NCBI RefSeq assembly: GCF_016811235.1
Contig: NZ_JAFBID010000013.1
Location: 1 to 64,000, forward strand
DNA: 64,000 bases
Origin: Microvirga arabica
GTDB taxonomy: Bacteria > Pseudomonadota > Alphaproteobacteria > Rhizobiales > Beijerinckiaceae
Direction: 5' to 3'
Of the stretch, positions 18,818 through 27,229 are shown piece by piece (position 1 is the first letter of the stretch; each line of letters begins with the position of its first letter). The notes beneath the pieces were generated by a model. That model had not been told where the DNA came from and did not search any database. It was given only the letters and a program-made list of their open reading frames with translations. A program made the translations under genes and the position numbers.

Positions 18818-19297
18818 ATGGATGCAATCCCATTTGAGAGCCGCGCCGCCGGCATCCGGGAGCGAGTGGCCCTCCAGGGCTTCATGCATCTCATTGGCGC
18901 GCAGATCGATGATCTGGCGCCTGGCTCCGCAACGATCTCCGTCAACCGTCGCAATGATCTGCTTCAGCAGCACGGCCTATTTCACGGAGGCGTCACGGCT
19001 TTCCTGATCGACAATGGCACAACCATTGCGGCCGCGACCGTTCTCAAGCCCGGCCAGGGCGTCCTCACGGCCGAATATAAGCTCAACCTGTTCTCGCCCG
19101 CCGATGGCGACCGGCTCATCTGCCGCTCGCGGGTGGTCAAGCCCGGCAACCGCATGATCATCGTGGCGGCGGACGTGTTCACCGAAAAGGACGGGCGCGA
19201 GAAGCAGACGGCAGTTGCGCTCGCCACCATCGCGGTCCTCGACCAGGCCTCAATGCCGCCTCTGCGGCAGGCTGGACAAGTCGCGAGCGGCCGATAA
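18818..19297 (+). CDS. PaaI-family (hotdog) thioesterase
   Basis: A 159-residue single hotdog-domain protein with the PaaI-type active-site stretch QQHGLFHGGVTAFLID at about 48-63 and the following GQGVLTAEYKLNL sheet. It probably hydrolyses an acyl-CoA and releases CoA when intermediates accumulate. It lies between the binding protein and the acyl-CoA ligase in the same direction, with only 37 bases before the ligase start. Confidence 0.85.
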   Translation: MDAIPFESRAAGIRERVALQGFMHLIGAQIDDLAPGSATISVNRRNDLLQQHGLFHGGVTAFLIDNGTTIAAATVLKPGQGVLTAEYKLNLFSPADGDRLICRSRVVKPGNRMIIVAADVFTEKDGREKQTAVALATIAVLDQASMPPLRQAGQVASGR

Positions 19298-19334
19298 ATT
19301 CCTGACAATAAGCAAAAATCGGAGGGAAGAAACG

Positions 19335-20978
19335 ATGTTGAAGGGAATGATGATGGATCGGCAGCTGTCGATCCCGGCAATCATCGATCTGGCAGCGGAG
19401 GTGCACGCCAATACGGAGATCGTCTCGGTCGCGACCGAAGGCGGCATCCACCGCACCACCTACAAGGATATTCATAAGCGCGTCGCTCAGCTGGCGCATG
19501 GTCTGCGGGCGCTTGGCGTCAAGCCGGGCGATCGCGTGGCAACGCTGGCCTGGAACGGCTACCGGCATTTCGAGCTCTATTACGCCATCTCCGGCATTGG
19601 CGCGGTATGCCACACCATCAACCCGCGCCTGTTCCCCGAGCAGCTCGTCTACATCATCAACCACGCGCAGGACACGGTCTTCTTCTTCGACATCACCTTC
19701 GCGCCGCTCGTCGCCGCCCTGCGGCCGAAGCTGCCCCAGAACATCACCTTCGTGGCGATGACCGGCCGCGAAACCATGCCGGCGCAGGAGGGGCTCGATG
19801 GTCTCCAGTGCTACGAGGATCTGCTCACCGGGCAGCCGGACACCATCACCTGGCCCGATCTCGACGAGAACACCGCGGCGGCGCTGAGCTACACCTCCGG
19901 CACCACGGGCGAGCCCAAGGGCGTGCTCTACTCGCATCGCTCGCAGGTGATCCACGCCATGACGTCCGTGATCGGCGCCTCGCGCTATTTCGGCATGGGC
20001 AAGAAGATCCTGCCCGTCGTCCCGCTCTTCCACGTCAATGCCTGGGCGCTGCCCTACTCGGCCCCGATCTCCGGCACGTCGTTGATCTTTCCGGGGGCGA
20101 AGCTCGATGGCGCGAGCCTCTTCAACCTCCTGGATGCCGAGAAGGTCGACAACACCTGGGGTGTGCCCACCGTGTGGCTCGGACTTCTGCACGAAATGAA
20201 GCAGAGAGGGTGCAAGCCGGAAGGTCTGACCGATGTGATCATCGGCGGCTCCGCGGCGCCGCAGCCGATGATCGAGGCTTTCGAGCGCGATTACGGCATC
20301 AGCGTGTGCCACGGCTGGGGCATGACCGAGATGAGCCCCATCGGCACCTTCGGCATGCTGAGCCCCGAGATGGAGCAACTGCCGCTTGACGAGAAGGTCG
20401 CACTCAAGGTTCGCCAGGGGCGTCGTCTTTTCAGCGTAGACATGAAGATCGTCGACGAAAACGGCAAGGAACTGCCAAAGGACGGCGAGGTCTTTGGCGA
20501 GCTCTGCGTGCGCGGTCCTGCGGTCGCCTCAGGCTACTACAACAACGAGGCTGCCACAGCACAGGCGCTTGATCCCGAAGGTTGGTTCAAGACGGGCGAC
20601 GTCGCCAAGATCACGCCGGACGGTTTCTTGCAGATCGTGGACCGCACCAAGGATCTGGTGAAGTCCGGCGGCGAGTGGATCTCCTCCATCGATCTGGAGA
20701 ACGCAGCCCTGGGTGCGCCTGGCGTTGCCAACTGCGCCGTGCTCGCCATGCCGCATCCGCGCTGGGGCGAGCGGCCGCTTCTCGTCGTGGTTCCGAAGCC
20801 CGATGCGAGTCCTGCCAAGGAGGACATCCTGGCCTATCTCACCACCAAGGTCGCCAGCTGGCAGGTGCCCGATGATGTGCTTTTCGTCGAGAGCATTCCG
20901 CTGACGGCGACGGGCAAGATCTCCAAGCTCGAGCTGCGCAAGATCCTGAAGGACTATGTCCTTCCCACGGCCGCGTGA
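19335..20978 (+). CDS. Medium/long-chain acyl-CoA ligase (AlkK-like)
   Basis: A 547-residue ANL-superfamily enzyme. The P-loop [11 protein letters not shown] is at 186-196, [10 protein letters not shown] comes later, and the C-terminal lysine motif is ATGKISK. The ATG at 19335 follows GGAGGGAAGAAACG. It should activate a fatty or hydroxy acid imported by the upstream transporter to its CoA ester. It is eight bases upstream of the SDR start. It is distinct in sequence from the PimA-like ligase at 5199-6872. Confidence 0.9.
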   Translation: MLKGMMMDRQLSIPAIIDLAAEVHANTEIVSVATEGGIHRTTYKDIHKRVAQLAHGLRALGVKPGDRVATLAWNGYRHFELYYAISGIGAVCHTINPRLFPEQLVYIINHAQDTVFFFDITFAPLVAALRPKLPQNITFVAMTGRETMPAQEGLDGLQCYEDLLTGQPDTITWPDLDENTAAALSYTSGTTGEPKGVLYSHRSQVIHAMTSVIGASRYFGMGKKILPVVPLFHVNAWALPYSAPISGTSLIFPGAKLDGASLFNLLDAEKVDNTWGVPTVWLGLLHEMKQRGCKPEGLTDVIIGGSAAPQPMIEAFERDYGISVCHGWGMTEMSPIGTFGMLSPEMEQLPLDEKVALKVRQGRRLFSVDMKIVDENGKELPKDGEVFGELCVRGPAVASGYYNNEAATAQALDPEGWFKTGDVAKITPDGFLQIVDRTKDLVKSGGEWISSIDLENAALGAPGVANCAVLAMPHPRWGERPLLVVVPKPDASPAKEDILAYLTTKVASWQVPDDVLFVESIPLTATGKISKLELRKILKDYVLPTAA

Positions 20979-20985
20979 GCGGACG

Positions 20986-21816
20986 ATGACGGAAGCTTAC
21001 CTGAACTTCCTGTTCTCGGTCGCGGGCAAGACGGCGCTCGTGACCGGGGGCGCCACCGGGATCGGCCGCATGATCGCCGAGGCTCTTGTGCGGGCCGGAG
21101 CCCGGGTGCTGATCGCCTCGCGCAAGGGCGAGGCCTGCGAAGCTGTGGCGCGGGAGCTGAATGCGCTTGATGCCGGCGGCAAGGCGGAAGGTTTCGCCGG
21201 CGATGTGGGGACAGAAGCCGGCGTGATGGCGCTAGCTTCCGAGGTGAAGGCACGCACGGCGCACCTTCACATCCTCGTCAACAATGCGGGCAAGACCTGG
21301 GGCGAGCCGCTGGATACCTTTCCGCACAAGGCTTGGGACGGCGTGTTCTCCGTCAATGTGGCCGGTCTCTTCACGCTGACCCAGCGGTTGCTGCCCCTGC
21401 TGGAGGCTGCAGCCAGTGACGACGATCCCGCCCGTGTCGTCAATCTCGGCTCCGTCATGGGGTCGGCGCCCATCGGCGACAATGCCTATTCCTATGCGGC
21501 GTCAAAGGCCGCCGTGCATCATCTCACGCGAATCCTGGCGAAGGAATTCGCCGAGCGCCGGATCACGGTGAATGCCTTTGCGCCGGGGCCCTTCCAGAGC
21601 CGCATGACGGCTTTCGCCACGGCTGACGAGCACAAACGTGCATTGGTCGCTGCCAGCATCCCGTTCGGCCGCATCGGTCGGCCTGACGACATCGCAGGGG
21701 CGCTGCTGTTCCTCTGCGGTCGCGGCGGAGCCTACACGACCGGCGCCATCATCCCGCTCGACGGCGGCATCGGCGTGGAGACAGGTCACAAGATCTTCGG
21801 CGAGGCATCGCTATGA
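20986..21816 (+). CDS. SDR family oxidoreductase (RhlG-like)
   Basis: A 276-residue short-chain dehydrogenase. It has TGGATGIG for nucleotide binding, NNAG, the catalytic Y-x-x-x-K (YAASK) and the C-terminal LDGGIGVETG. It resembles RhlG/3-oxoacyl reductase-type SDRs. The start at 20986 sits just after the ligase stop and its end overlaps the MaoC gene by four bases (ATGA). It probably interconverts a hydroxyacyl and oxoacyl intermediate. Confidence 0.88.
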   Translation: MTEAYLNFLFSVAGKTALVTGGATGIGRMIAEALVRAGARVLIASRKGEACEAVARELNALDAGGKAEGFAGDVGTEAGVMALASEVKARTAHLHILVNNAGKTWGEPLDTFPHKAWDGVFSVNVAGLFTLTQRLLPLLEAAASDDDPARVVNLGSVMGSAPIGDNAYSYAASKAAVHHLTRILAKEFAERRITVNAFAPGPFQSRMTAFATADEHKRALVAASIPFGRIGRPDDIAGALLFLCGRGGAYTTGAIIPLDGGIGVETGHKIFGEASL

Positions 21817-22289
21817 ATGTGCATGCGCCGCTCTCCGTCCCCATCGACGAGTTGAAGAACCGGGTCGGACAGGAGGTCGGAGTCTCGTCCTGGAAGGTGA
21901 TCGATCAGGACAGGATCGACCGCTTCGCAGCCGTCACGGAAGACCTCCAGTTCATCCACATCGACCCCGAACGTGCCCTCGCGGAGACGCCCTTCGGCGG
22001 TACCATCGCGCATGGCTTCCTCACCCTGTCGCTTCTGTCAGCCATGGGCCAGGAGGCGCTGCCGGTGCTCAGGAACCGGACTATGGGCATCAATTACGGC
22101 CTGGAGCGTGTCCGCTTTCTCTCGCCGGTGGCGGTGGAAGCGCGGGTGAGGGGACGCTTCACCCTGTCCGAGGTTTCCATGCGTTCCGACACACAGGCCA
22201 TGCTGCGCTATCAGGTGACTGTCGAGATCGAGGGCGCGGAAAAGCCGGCCCTTGCGGCCGAGTGGATCACCTTGGCCGTGCTCGGATAA
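21813..22289 (+). CDS. MaoC/NodN-like (R)-specific acyl-CoA hydratase
   Basis: A 158-residue single hotdog-fold hydratase. The hydratase-2 region reads TEDLQFIHIDPERA, followed by FGGTIAHGFLTLSL, with D and H at the positions usually used for catalysis. The usual G-D-x-N-P is replaced by E-D-L-Q-F, as in NodN-type members. It likely adds water to, or removes water from, an enoyl-CoA. It is coupled to the SDR upstream and the kinase-like gene downstream by overlapping start and stop codons. Confidence 0.85.
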   Translation: MNVHAPLSVPIDELKNRVGQEVGVSSWKVIDQDRIDRFAAVTEDLQFIHIDPERALAETPFGGTIAHGFLTLSLLSAMGQEALPVLRNRTMGINYGLERVRFLSPVAVEARVRGRFTLSEVSMRSDTQAMLRYQVTVEIEGAEKPALAAEWITLAVLG

Positions 22290-23329
22290 TGCTCATGACA
22301 GCGCAGGCAGCAGCCCATCTCGACACGGAGCGTCTCGGCCCCTATCTCGCCGCGCATGTTCCGGGCTTCGGTCAACTGGTTAGCGCGGAAAAATTTGCCG
22401 GTGGGCAATCAAATCCAACATTCCTGATTACTTCCACGAAAGGTCGTTTTGTCCTGCGGCGCAAGCCGCCCGGAGCGCTGCTGAAATCGGCTCATGCCGT
22501 GGACCGCGAGTACCGGGTCATGGCGGCGCTTGCCCACAGCGACGTGCCGGTGCCGCGCGTCCTGCACCTGTGCGAGGACGAGACGATCATCGGCTCCATG
22601 TTCTATGTGATGGACTATATCGAGGGGCGCATCTTCTGGGACGGCAAGCTGCCGGATCTCCAGATCGCCGAACGCAGCGCGATCTACGATTCCATGAACG
22701 CGGCGCTTGCCGCCTTGCACAAGGTCGATCCCGCAAGCGTCGGCCTTGCCGACTACGGCAAGCCGGGCAGCTATTTCGAGCGCCAGATCGCCCGATGGAC
22801 GGGCCAGTACCGCGCCTCCGAGACGCACCCGATCCATGAGATGGACGACCTCATCGCATGGCTGGAAGGCAACACGCCGGAGGATGATGGGCGGGTGAGC
22901 CTCGTCCATGGCGACTACCGGCTCGACAACATGATCTTCGAGCCGGCTGGCACACGCATCCTGGCGGTGCTCGACTGGGAGTTGTCCACCCTGGGCCATC
23001 CCCTGGCCGATCTCGCGTACCAATGCATGCAGTGGCGGCTGCCCTCCGAGGGAGCGTTCCGCGGCTTGGGCGGCATCGACAGGAAGGCTCATGGCATTCC
23101 CACAGAAGCCGAGTATGTGGAGCTTTATTGCCGACGGACAGGAACCGAAGTGATCGGCAATTGGCCCTTCTACCTCGCCTTCAGCTTCTTCCGCCTCGCC
23201 GCCATCCTGCAGGGCGTCTACAAGCGCTCCCTCGACGGCAATGCCTCCAACCCCGAGCGTGCCCGCCGCATGGGCGAGGCCGTGCCGATGATGGCCGGAA
23301 TGGCCCTGGAGGTAGTTGGCGCCCGCTGA
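22289..23329 (+). CDS. APH-family kinase of the ACAD10/ACAD11 N-terminal type
   Basis: A 346-residue APH-fold phosphotransferase. The N-terminal FAGGQSNPTF and FVLRRKPPG are the hallmarks of the kinase half of ACAD10/ACAD11. The catalytic loop HGDYRLDN is at 207-214 (D209, N214) and the metal-binding DWE at 229-231 in LDWELSTLGHPL. Members of this clade phosphorylate a hydroxyl on 4-hydroxyacyl-CoA (as known for LvaA in Pseudomonas levulinate catabolism). It is unlikely to be an antibiotic-resistance enzyme. The ATG overlaps the MaoC stop (TAATG); a second in-frame ATG lies at 22295. Its dehydrogenase partner is encoded at 1432-2673. Confidence 0.9.
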   Translation: MLMTAQAAAHLDTERLGPYLAAHVPGFGQLVSAEKFAGGQSNPTFLITSTKGRFVLRRKPPGALLKSAHAVDREYRVMAALAHSDVPVPRVLHLCEDETIIGSMFYVMDYIEGRIFWDGKLPDLQIAERSAIYDSMNAALAALHKVDPASVGLADYGKPGSYFERQIARWTGQYRASETHPIHEMDDLIAWLEGNTPEDDGRVSLVHGDYRLDNMIFEPAGTRILAVLDWELSTLGHPLADLAYQCMQWRLPSEGAFRGLGGIDRKAHGIPTEAEYVELYCRRTGTEVIGNWPFYLAFSFFRLAAILQGVYKRSLDGNASNPERARRMGEAVPMMAGMALEVVGAR

Positions 23330-23333
23330 TTGG

Positions 23334-23531
23334 TCAGCGGTCCCACTTGATGTTGAGAGCGCTGGTCACGAGGCGGTCGACGAGGATCGGCGCATCAGCG
23401 GCCATGCGCTCAATGCCAGTCACGGCTTGGCGCGTCATGCGCCCGTTCAGGAACGCGTAGTCCATCACGATGGCGCTGACGAGCGCGATCACGGTCTTGA
23501 AGGCGCGCGAGGCGAGATCGGACCAGGTCAT
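23334..23531 (-). CDS. Small hypothetical protein
   Basis: A 65-residue frame with GAGAGG just before its ATG. It contains a hydrophobic stretch at about 11-29 (FKTVIALVSAIVMDYAFL) and a polar C-terminal half. It is convergent with the kinase gene, with four bases between the stops. I do not recognise the family and it could be a spurious frame. Confidence 0.4.
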   Translation of the reverse strand: MTWSDLASRAFKTVIALVSAIVMDYAFLNGRMTRQAVTGIERMAADAPILVDRLVTSALNIKWDR

Positions 23532-23609
23532 GAGGCCTCTCAGGGAAACGATGTTCGCCTCATGCCCGAAAGGCTCAGGCAGATCAAGCGACAGACGGTC
23601 TCAGGCTTA

Positions 23610-23658
23610 GCGCATCGTGCGGAGAAGTGGTTCCGGTTCTCCGCTCTCGACGATGCGC
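23610..23658. repeat. Palindromic unit at the 3' end of the inositol operon
   Basis: Nested arms GCGCATCGT/ACGATGCGC and CGGAGAA/TTCTCCG make a 49-base hairpin, five bases beyond the iolB stop codon. The sequence type is reminiscent of short interspersed palindromes in rhizobial genomes. It could also end or stabilise the iolB transcript. Confidence 0.5.
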
Positions 23659-23662
23659 CAAG

Positions 23663-24463
23663 TCAAGATTTCAGCATCCACTCGTGATCCGGGTCGTTGT
23701 GGAACTTCCAGACCCGCTTCGGGCCGGCCATAACGTTGAGGTAGTAGAGCTCGTAGCCATGGGGCGCACCGACCGGGTGATAGCCCTTGGGCACCAGCAC
23801 CACGTCACCGTTGGCTGCCGCCAGGGTCTCGTCGAGGGAGCGGTCGTCCGTATAGACCCGCTGCAGGGCGAAGCCCGAGGGCGGGTTGAGGCGGTGGTAA
23901 TAGGTTTCCTCGAGCAGCGACTCATGGGGCAGCATGTCCCGGTCGTGCTTGTGCGGCGGGTAGCTCGACCAGTGGCCGGATGGCGTGATGACCTCGACCA
24001 CGAGGAGGCTCTCCGCCGTCTCCGTTTCGGGCAGGATGTTGCGCACATGGCGCGTGTTCGTGCCCTTGCCGCGGGTTTCCTGACCCACCTGATCGGGACG
24101 GATCACGCGCGCCGGCAGCTTGCCCTCAGCCGGCGCGGTGCAGACAGCGATCTCGCAATCCGTCTCCGCTGTCAGAGACCACTCCGAGCGAGCCGGCGCA
24201 TAGAGCGACCACGGATCCGGCTCGAACGGCGAGGATCGCCCGCCGATGGTGCCGAAGTCCTGGCCGGCGCCGCCGACATGTGCGCGGCCTGAGAGCATGA
24301 CGATGCAGGCCTCTCGTTCTCCCGTCGCTTGTTTCAGGCTCTGCCCGCTTTTCAGCCCGTAGACCTCAAACCCCACATAGGTCCAGCCGGCGGATTCCGG
24401 CGTGATCGCGTGGATGCGTCCGTTATCATTGGGCGCCGACGGTTTGACGAGAAGCTTCGACAT
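23663..24463 (-). CDS. iolB: 5-deoxy-glucuronate isomerase IolB
   Basis: A 266-residue bicupin of normal IolB length. Putative metal ligands are H171 and H173 in PPHKHD, E185/E186 in LLEETYYH, and H229 in PKGYHPV. It converts 5-deoxy-glucuronate to 5-dehydro-2-deoxy-gluconate in myo-inositol breakdown. It is the last gene of the minus-strand iol operon, 12 bases after iolE. Confidence 0.95.
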   Translation of the reverse strand: MSKLLVKPSAPNDNGRIHAITPESAGWTYVGFEVYGLKSGQSLKQATGEREACIVMLSGRAHVGGAGQDFGTIGGRSSPFEPDPWSLYAPARSEWSLTAETDCEIAVCTAPAEGKLPARVIRPDQVGQETRGKGTNTRHVRNILPETETAESLLVVEVITPSGHWSSYPPHKHDRDMLPHESLLEETYYHRLNPPSGFALQRVYTDDRSLDETLAAANGDVVLVPKGYHPVGAPHGYELYYLNVMAGPKRVWKFHNDPDHEWMLKS

Positions 24464-24475
24464 CGCATGTGGTCC

Positions 24476-25360
24476 TTATCGCAGGCCGGCTTCCTTGAGG
24501 TACCGGGTGAGATTGGCATAGCCCATCTTGGCATAGGTGAGCGGATGCGCCTTCTTCGGATCCTGCTCCGCCTCGATCACCACCCAGCCGCTGTAGCCCG
24601 GCAGTTCTTTGAACACGGAAACGAAATCCACTATGCCGTCACCCGGCACGGTGTAGACGCCCTCGATGACCGAATCGAGAAAGCTCCAACCTTCCGCGCG
24701 CGAGCGCTCCATCACGCTTTTGCGCACATCCTTCGTGTGCACGTGGCTGATGCGGCTGCGGTAGCGGCGGGCGAGCGCTGCCGGATCAGCCCCGCCCCAG
24801 GTGGCGTGGCCCGTATCGAGGAGGAGATGAACCGCCTCGCCCGTTGAGCGCATAAAGGCGTCGATGTCGGCTTCCGATTCCACGATGGTGCCCATGTGGT
24901 GGTGGTAGACCACGCGCACCCCCTCCTGCAGCGTACGCTCCGCCACTTGCGTAATGCGGCGGCCGAACTCGGCCCAGTCGCCGTCCTTCATGACGGGACG
25001 CTGCGACAGGGGCTTGGAACGGTCGCCATGAATGGCGTTCGAGGTCTCGGCGAAGACGAGGACGTTCGAACCCATGGACTTCAACAGGTCGAGATGTGGG
25101 CGCAAGGCCTTCATCTCCGCGTCGGCGTCGCGCATGAGAAGCTCGGCGGAATACCACCCGGACACGCAGGCCATGTCGAACGGCGCGAGCGCCTTCTTCA
25201 GGGCTTCCGGCTGGCGCGGAAACTTATTGCCGAGTTCCATGCCCTCGAAGCCTGCTTCCTTGGCCTCAGCCAGGCACACCTCCAGCGGCGTCTCGCCGCC
25301 GAGCTCCGGCATGTCGTCGTTGGACCAGCCGATGGGATTGGCCCCGATGCGGATCGTCAT
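24476..25360 (-). CDS. iolE: Inosose (scyllo-inosose) dehydratase IolE
   Basis: A 294-residue xylose-isomerase-like TIM-barrel protein starting MTIRIGANPIGWSNDDMPELGG, of the usual IolE length. Segments MELGNKFPR, LLLDTGHATWGG and HVHTKDVR carry the acidic and histidine metal ligands. It dehydrates 2-keto-myo-inositol to the trihydroxycyclohexane-dione used by IolD. It lies between iolD and iolB with short gaps and the same direction. Confidence 0.95.
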   Translation of the reverse strand: MTIRIGANPIGWSNDDMPELGGETPLEVCLAEAKEAGFEGMELGNKFPRQPEALKKALAPFDMACVSGWYSAELLMRDADAEMKALRPHLDLLKSMGSNVLVFAETSNAIHGDRSKPLSQRPVMKDGDWAEFGRRITQVAERTLQEGVRVVYHHHMGTIVESEADIDAFMRSTGEAVHLLLDTGHATWGGADPAALARRYRSRISHVHTKDVRKSVMERSRAEGWSFLDSVIEGVYTVPGDGIVDFVSVFKELPGYSGWVVIEAEQDPKKAHPLTYAKMGYANLTRYLKEAGLR

Positions 25361-25381
25361 GTTCTTAATCCCTTTGTTGTG

Positions 25382-27229
25382 TCAGTCGCCCACCCGCTGC
25401 GCGGCGAGGGCTGCCTCATAATCCTTGCGCGCGGCTTTTACCTGATCGCGCGACGAGACCTCCGGCACCGCCACATCCCACCAGTGGCCGCCTTCATCCG
25501 TGGAGGCGAGGGGGTCGGTGTCGATGACGATCACGGTGCTTCGCTCGGCGTTCCGCGCCTTCTTCAGCGCATCCTCCAGCTCGCCGATGCCCTTCACCTT
25601 CACGGCCTGCGCACCGAGGCTTGCGGCGTGCGCGGCGAAGTCGATGTCGGGCAGCGTCACGTGGTTGGTGTGCTGCAGGAGATTGTTGAAGCTCTCGCCG
25701 CCTGTGGCGCGCTGCAGACGGTTGATGCAGCCATAGCCGCGATTGTCGAGGAGTACGACAGTGAGCTTCCGGCCCAACATCACGGAGGTGGCGAGTTCCG
25801 AATTCATCATGAGGTAGGAGCCGTCGCCCACCATCACGATCACCTCGCGGGAAGGGTCGGCCATCTTCACGCCGAGCCCGCCGGCGATCTCGTAGCCCAT
25901 GCAGGAATAGCCATATTCCATGTGGTAGCCCAGCGCGGTGCTCGCCTTCCAGTGCTTGTGCAGTTCGCCCGGCAGGCCGCCGGCCGCGCAGACCACCACG
26001 TCGGTCGGCTGCGAATTGCGCTGCACAGCGCCGATCACCTGCGCGTCGGAGGGCAGTTCCGCGTTGGTCGGGTCGGTGAAGCGCGCAGCGGTATCGAACC
26101 AGCGGGTCTTTTCCTCGCGCGCCTTCCCAGTCAAAGCTTCCGGTGCCTTCCAAGTGCCGAGCGCCCGGCTCAGCTCTTCGAGGCCCACGCGGGCGTCAGC
26201 GACGAGCGGCAGCGCATTGTGCTTTGTTGCGTCGAAGGCCTGCACGTTGAGGCCGACGATGCGCCGGTTCGGGTTCTTGAACAGAGCCCAGGAGCCGGTG
26301 GTGAAGTCCTGCAGGCGGGTTCCGACTGCGATCACCACGTCGGCATCCTCCGCGAGCGCATTGGCAGCCCCCGTGCCGGTGACGCCGACCGCACCGAGAT
26401 TAGCCTGATGGTCATGGGGCAGGCTCGACTTGCCGGCCTGCGTTTCGCCCACGAAGAGGCCGTGCTTCTCGGCGAACGCCGCCAGCGCCTGCTCCGCGCC
26501 CGAATAGAGCACACCGCCTCCGGCCACGATGAAGGGCTTCTTCGCGTTTCGAATGAGATCGGCGGCTTCGGCAAGTTCCGTCTCGTCCGGGCGGATGCGG
26601 CGCGGCGTCCAGATCTTCCCTGCGAAGAAGCTTTCCGGATAATCGTAGGCCTCGGCCTGGGTATCCTGACACAGCGCGAGCGTCACCGGACCGCAATCGG
26701 CAGGATCCGTGAGCACGGCCATGGCGCGCTGGAGCGCCGGGATGATCTGCTCCGGGCGCGCGATGCGGTCGAAGTAGCGCGAGACAGGCCGGAAGCAGTC
26801 ATTGGCCGAAACCGTTCCATCGGAGAAGCTCTCGATCTGCTGCAGCACCGGATCGGGCCTGCGGTTGGCGAAGACGTCCCCGGGCAGAAGCAGCACCGGC
26901 AGGCGGTTCACATGCGCCACGGCTGCCGCCGTCACCATGTTGGTGGCGCCGGGACCGATGGAGGTGGTGCAGGCCATCATACGCCGGCGACGCGACGCCT
27001 TGGCGAAGGCGATGGCCGCATGGGCCATGCCCTGCTCGTTATGCGCGCGGAAGGTGGGAAGCGTCTCGCGAACTCCGTGCAGGGCCTCGCCCATGCCCGC
27101 CACGTTGCCGTGGCCGAAGATGGCCCAGACGCCGCCGAAGAGCGGCATCACCTGTCCGTCGATCTCCGTCTTCTGTGCCGTCAGGAACCGGGCGACGGCT
27201 TGCGCCATGGTCAGGCGGATCGTGCTCAT
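25382..27229 (-). CDS. iolD: 3D-(3,5/4)-trihydroxycyclohexane-1,2-dione acylhydrolase IolD
   Basis: A 615-residue ThDP-dependent enzyme. The ThDP motif begins GDGSYLMMNSELAT and ends LLDNRGYGC at about residues 475-510. TSIGPGATNMVTAA is in the N-terminal domain. It opens the inositol-derived ring to 5-deoxy-glucuronate. Its ATG overlaps the stop of the membrane protein upstream (ATGA), showing translational coupling. Confidence 0.95.
   Translation of the reverse strand: MSTIRLTMAQAVARFLTAQKTEIDGQVMPLFGGVWAIFGHGNVAGMGEALHGVRETLPTFRAHNEQGMAHAAIAFAKASRRRRMMACTTSIGPGATNMVTAAAVAHVNRLPVLLLPGDVFANRRPDPVLQQIESFSDGTVSANDCFRPVSRYFDRIARPEQIIPALQRAMAVLTDPADCGPVTLALCQDTQAEAYDYPESFFAGKIWTPRRIRPDETELAEAADLIRNAKKPFIVAGGGVLYSGAEQALAAFAEKHGLFVGETQAGKSSLPHDHQANLGAVGVTGTGAANALAEDADVVIAVGTRLQDFTTGSWALFKNPNRRIVGLNVQAFDATKHNALPLVADARVGLEELSRALGTWKAPEALTGKAREEKTRWFDTAARFTDPTNAELPSDAQVIGAVQRNSQPTDVVVCAAGGLPGELHKHWKASTALGYHMEYGYSCMGYEIAGGLGVKMADPSREVIVMVGDGSYLMMNSELATSVMLGRKLTVVLLDNRGYGCINRLQRATGGESFNNLLQHTNHVTLPDIDFAAHAASLGAQAVKVKGIGELEDALKKARNAERSTVIVIDTDPLASTDEGGHWWDVAVPEVSSRDQVKAARKDYEAALAAQRVGD

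Noticed and set aside
22289-23329. Aminoglycoside-resistance phosphotransferase
   Set aside because: The APH fold is present, but the N-terminal and catalytic segments match the ACAD10/ACAD11 kinase clade and the neighbours are acyl-CoA enzymes.
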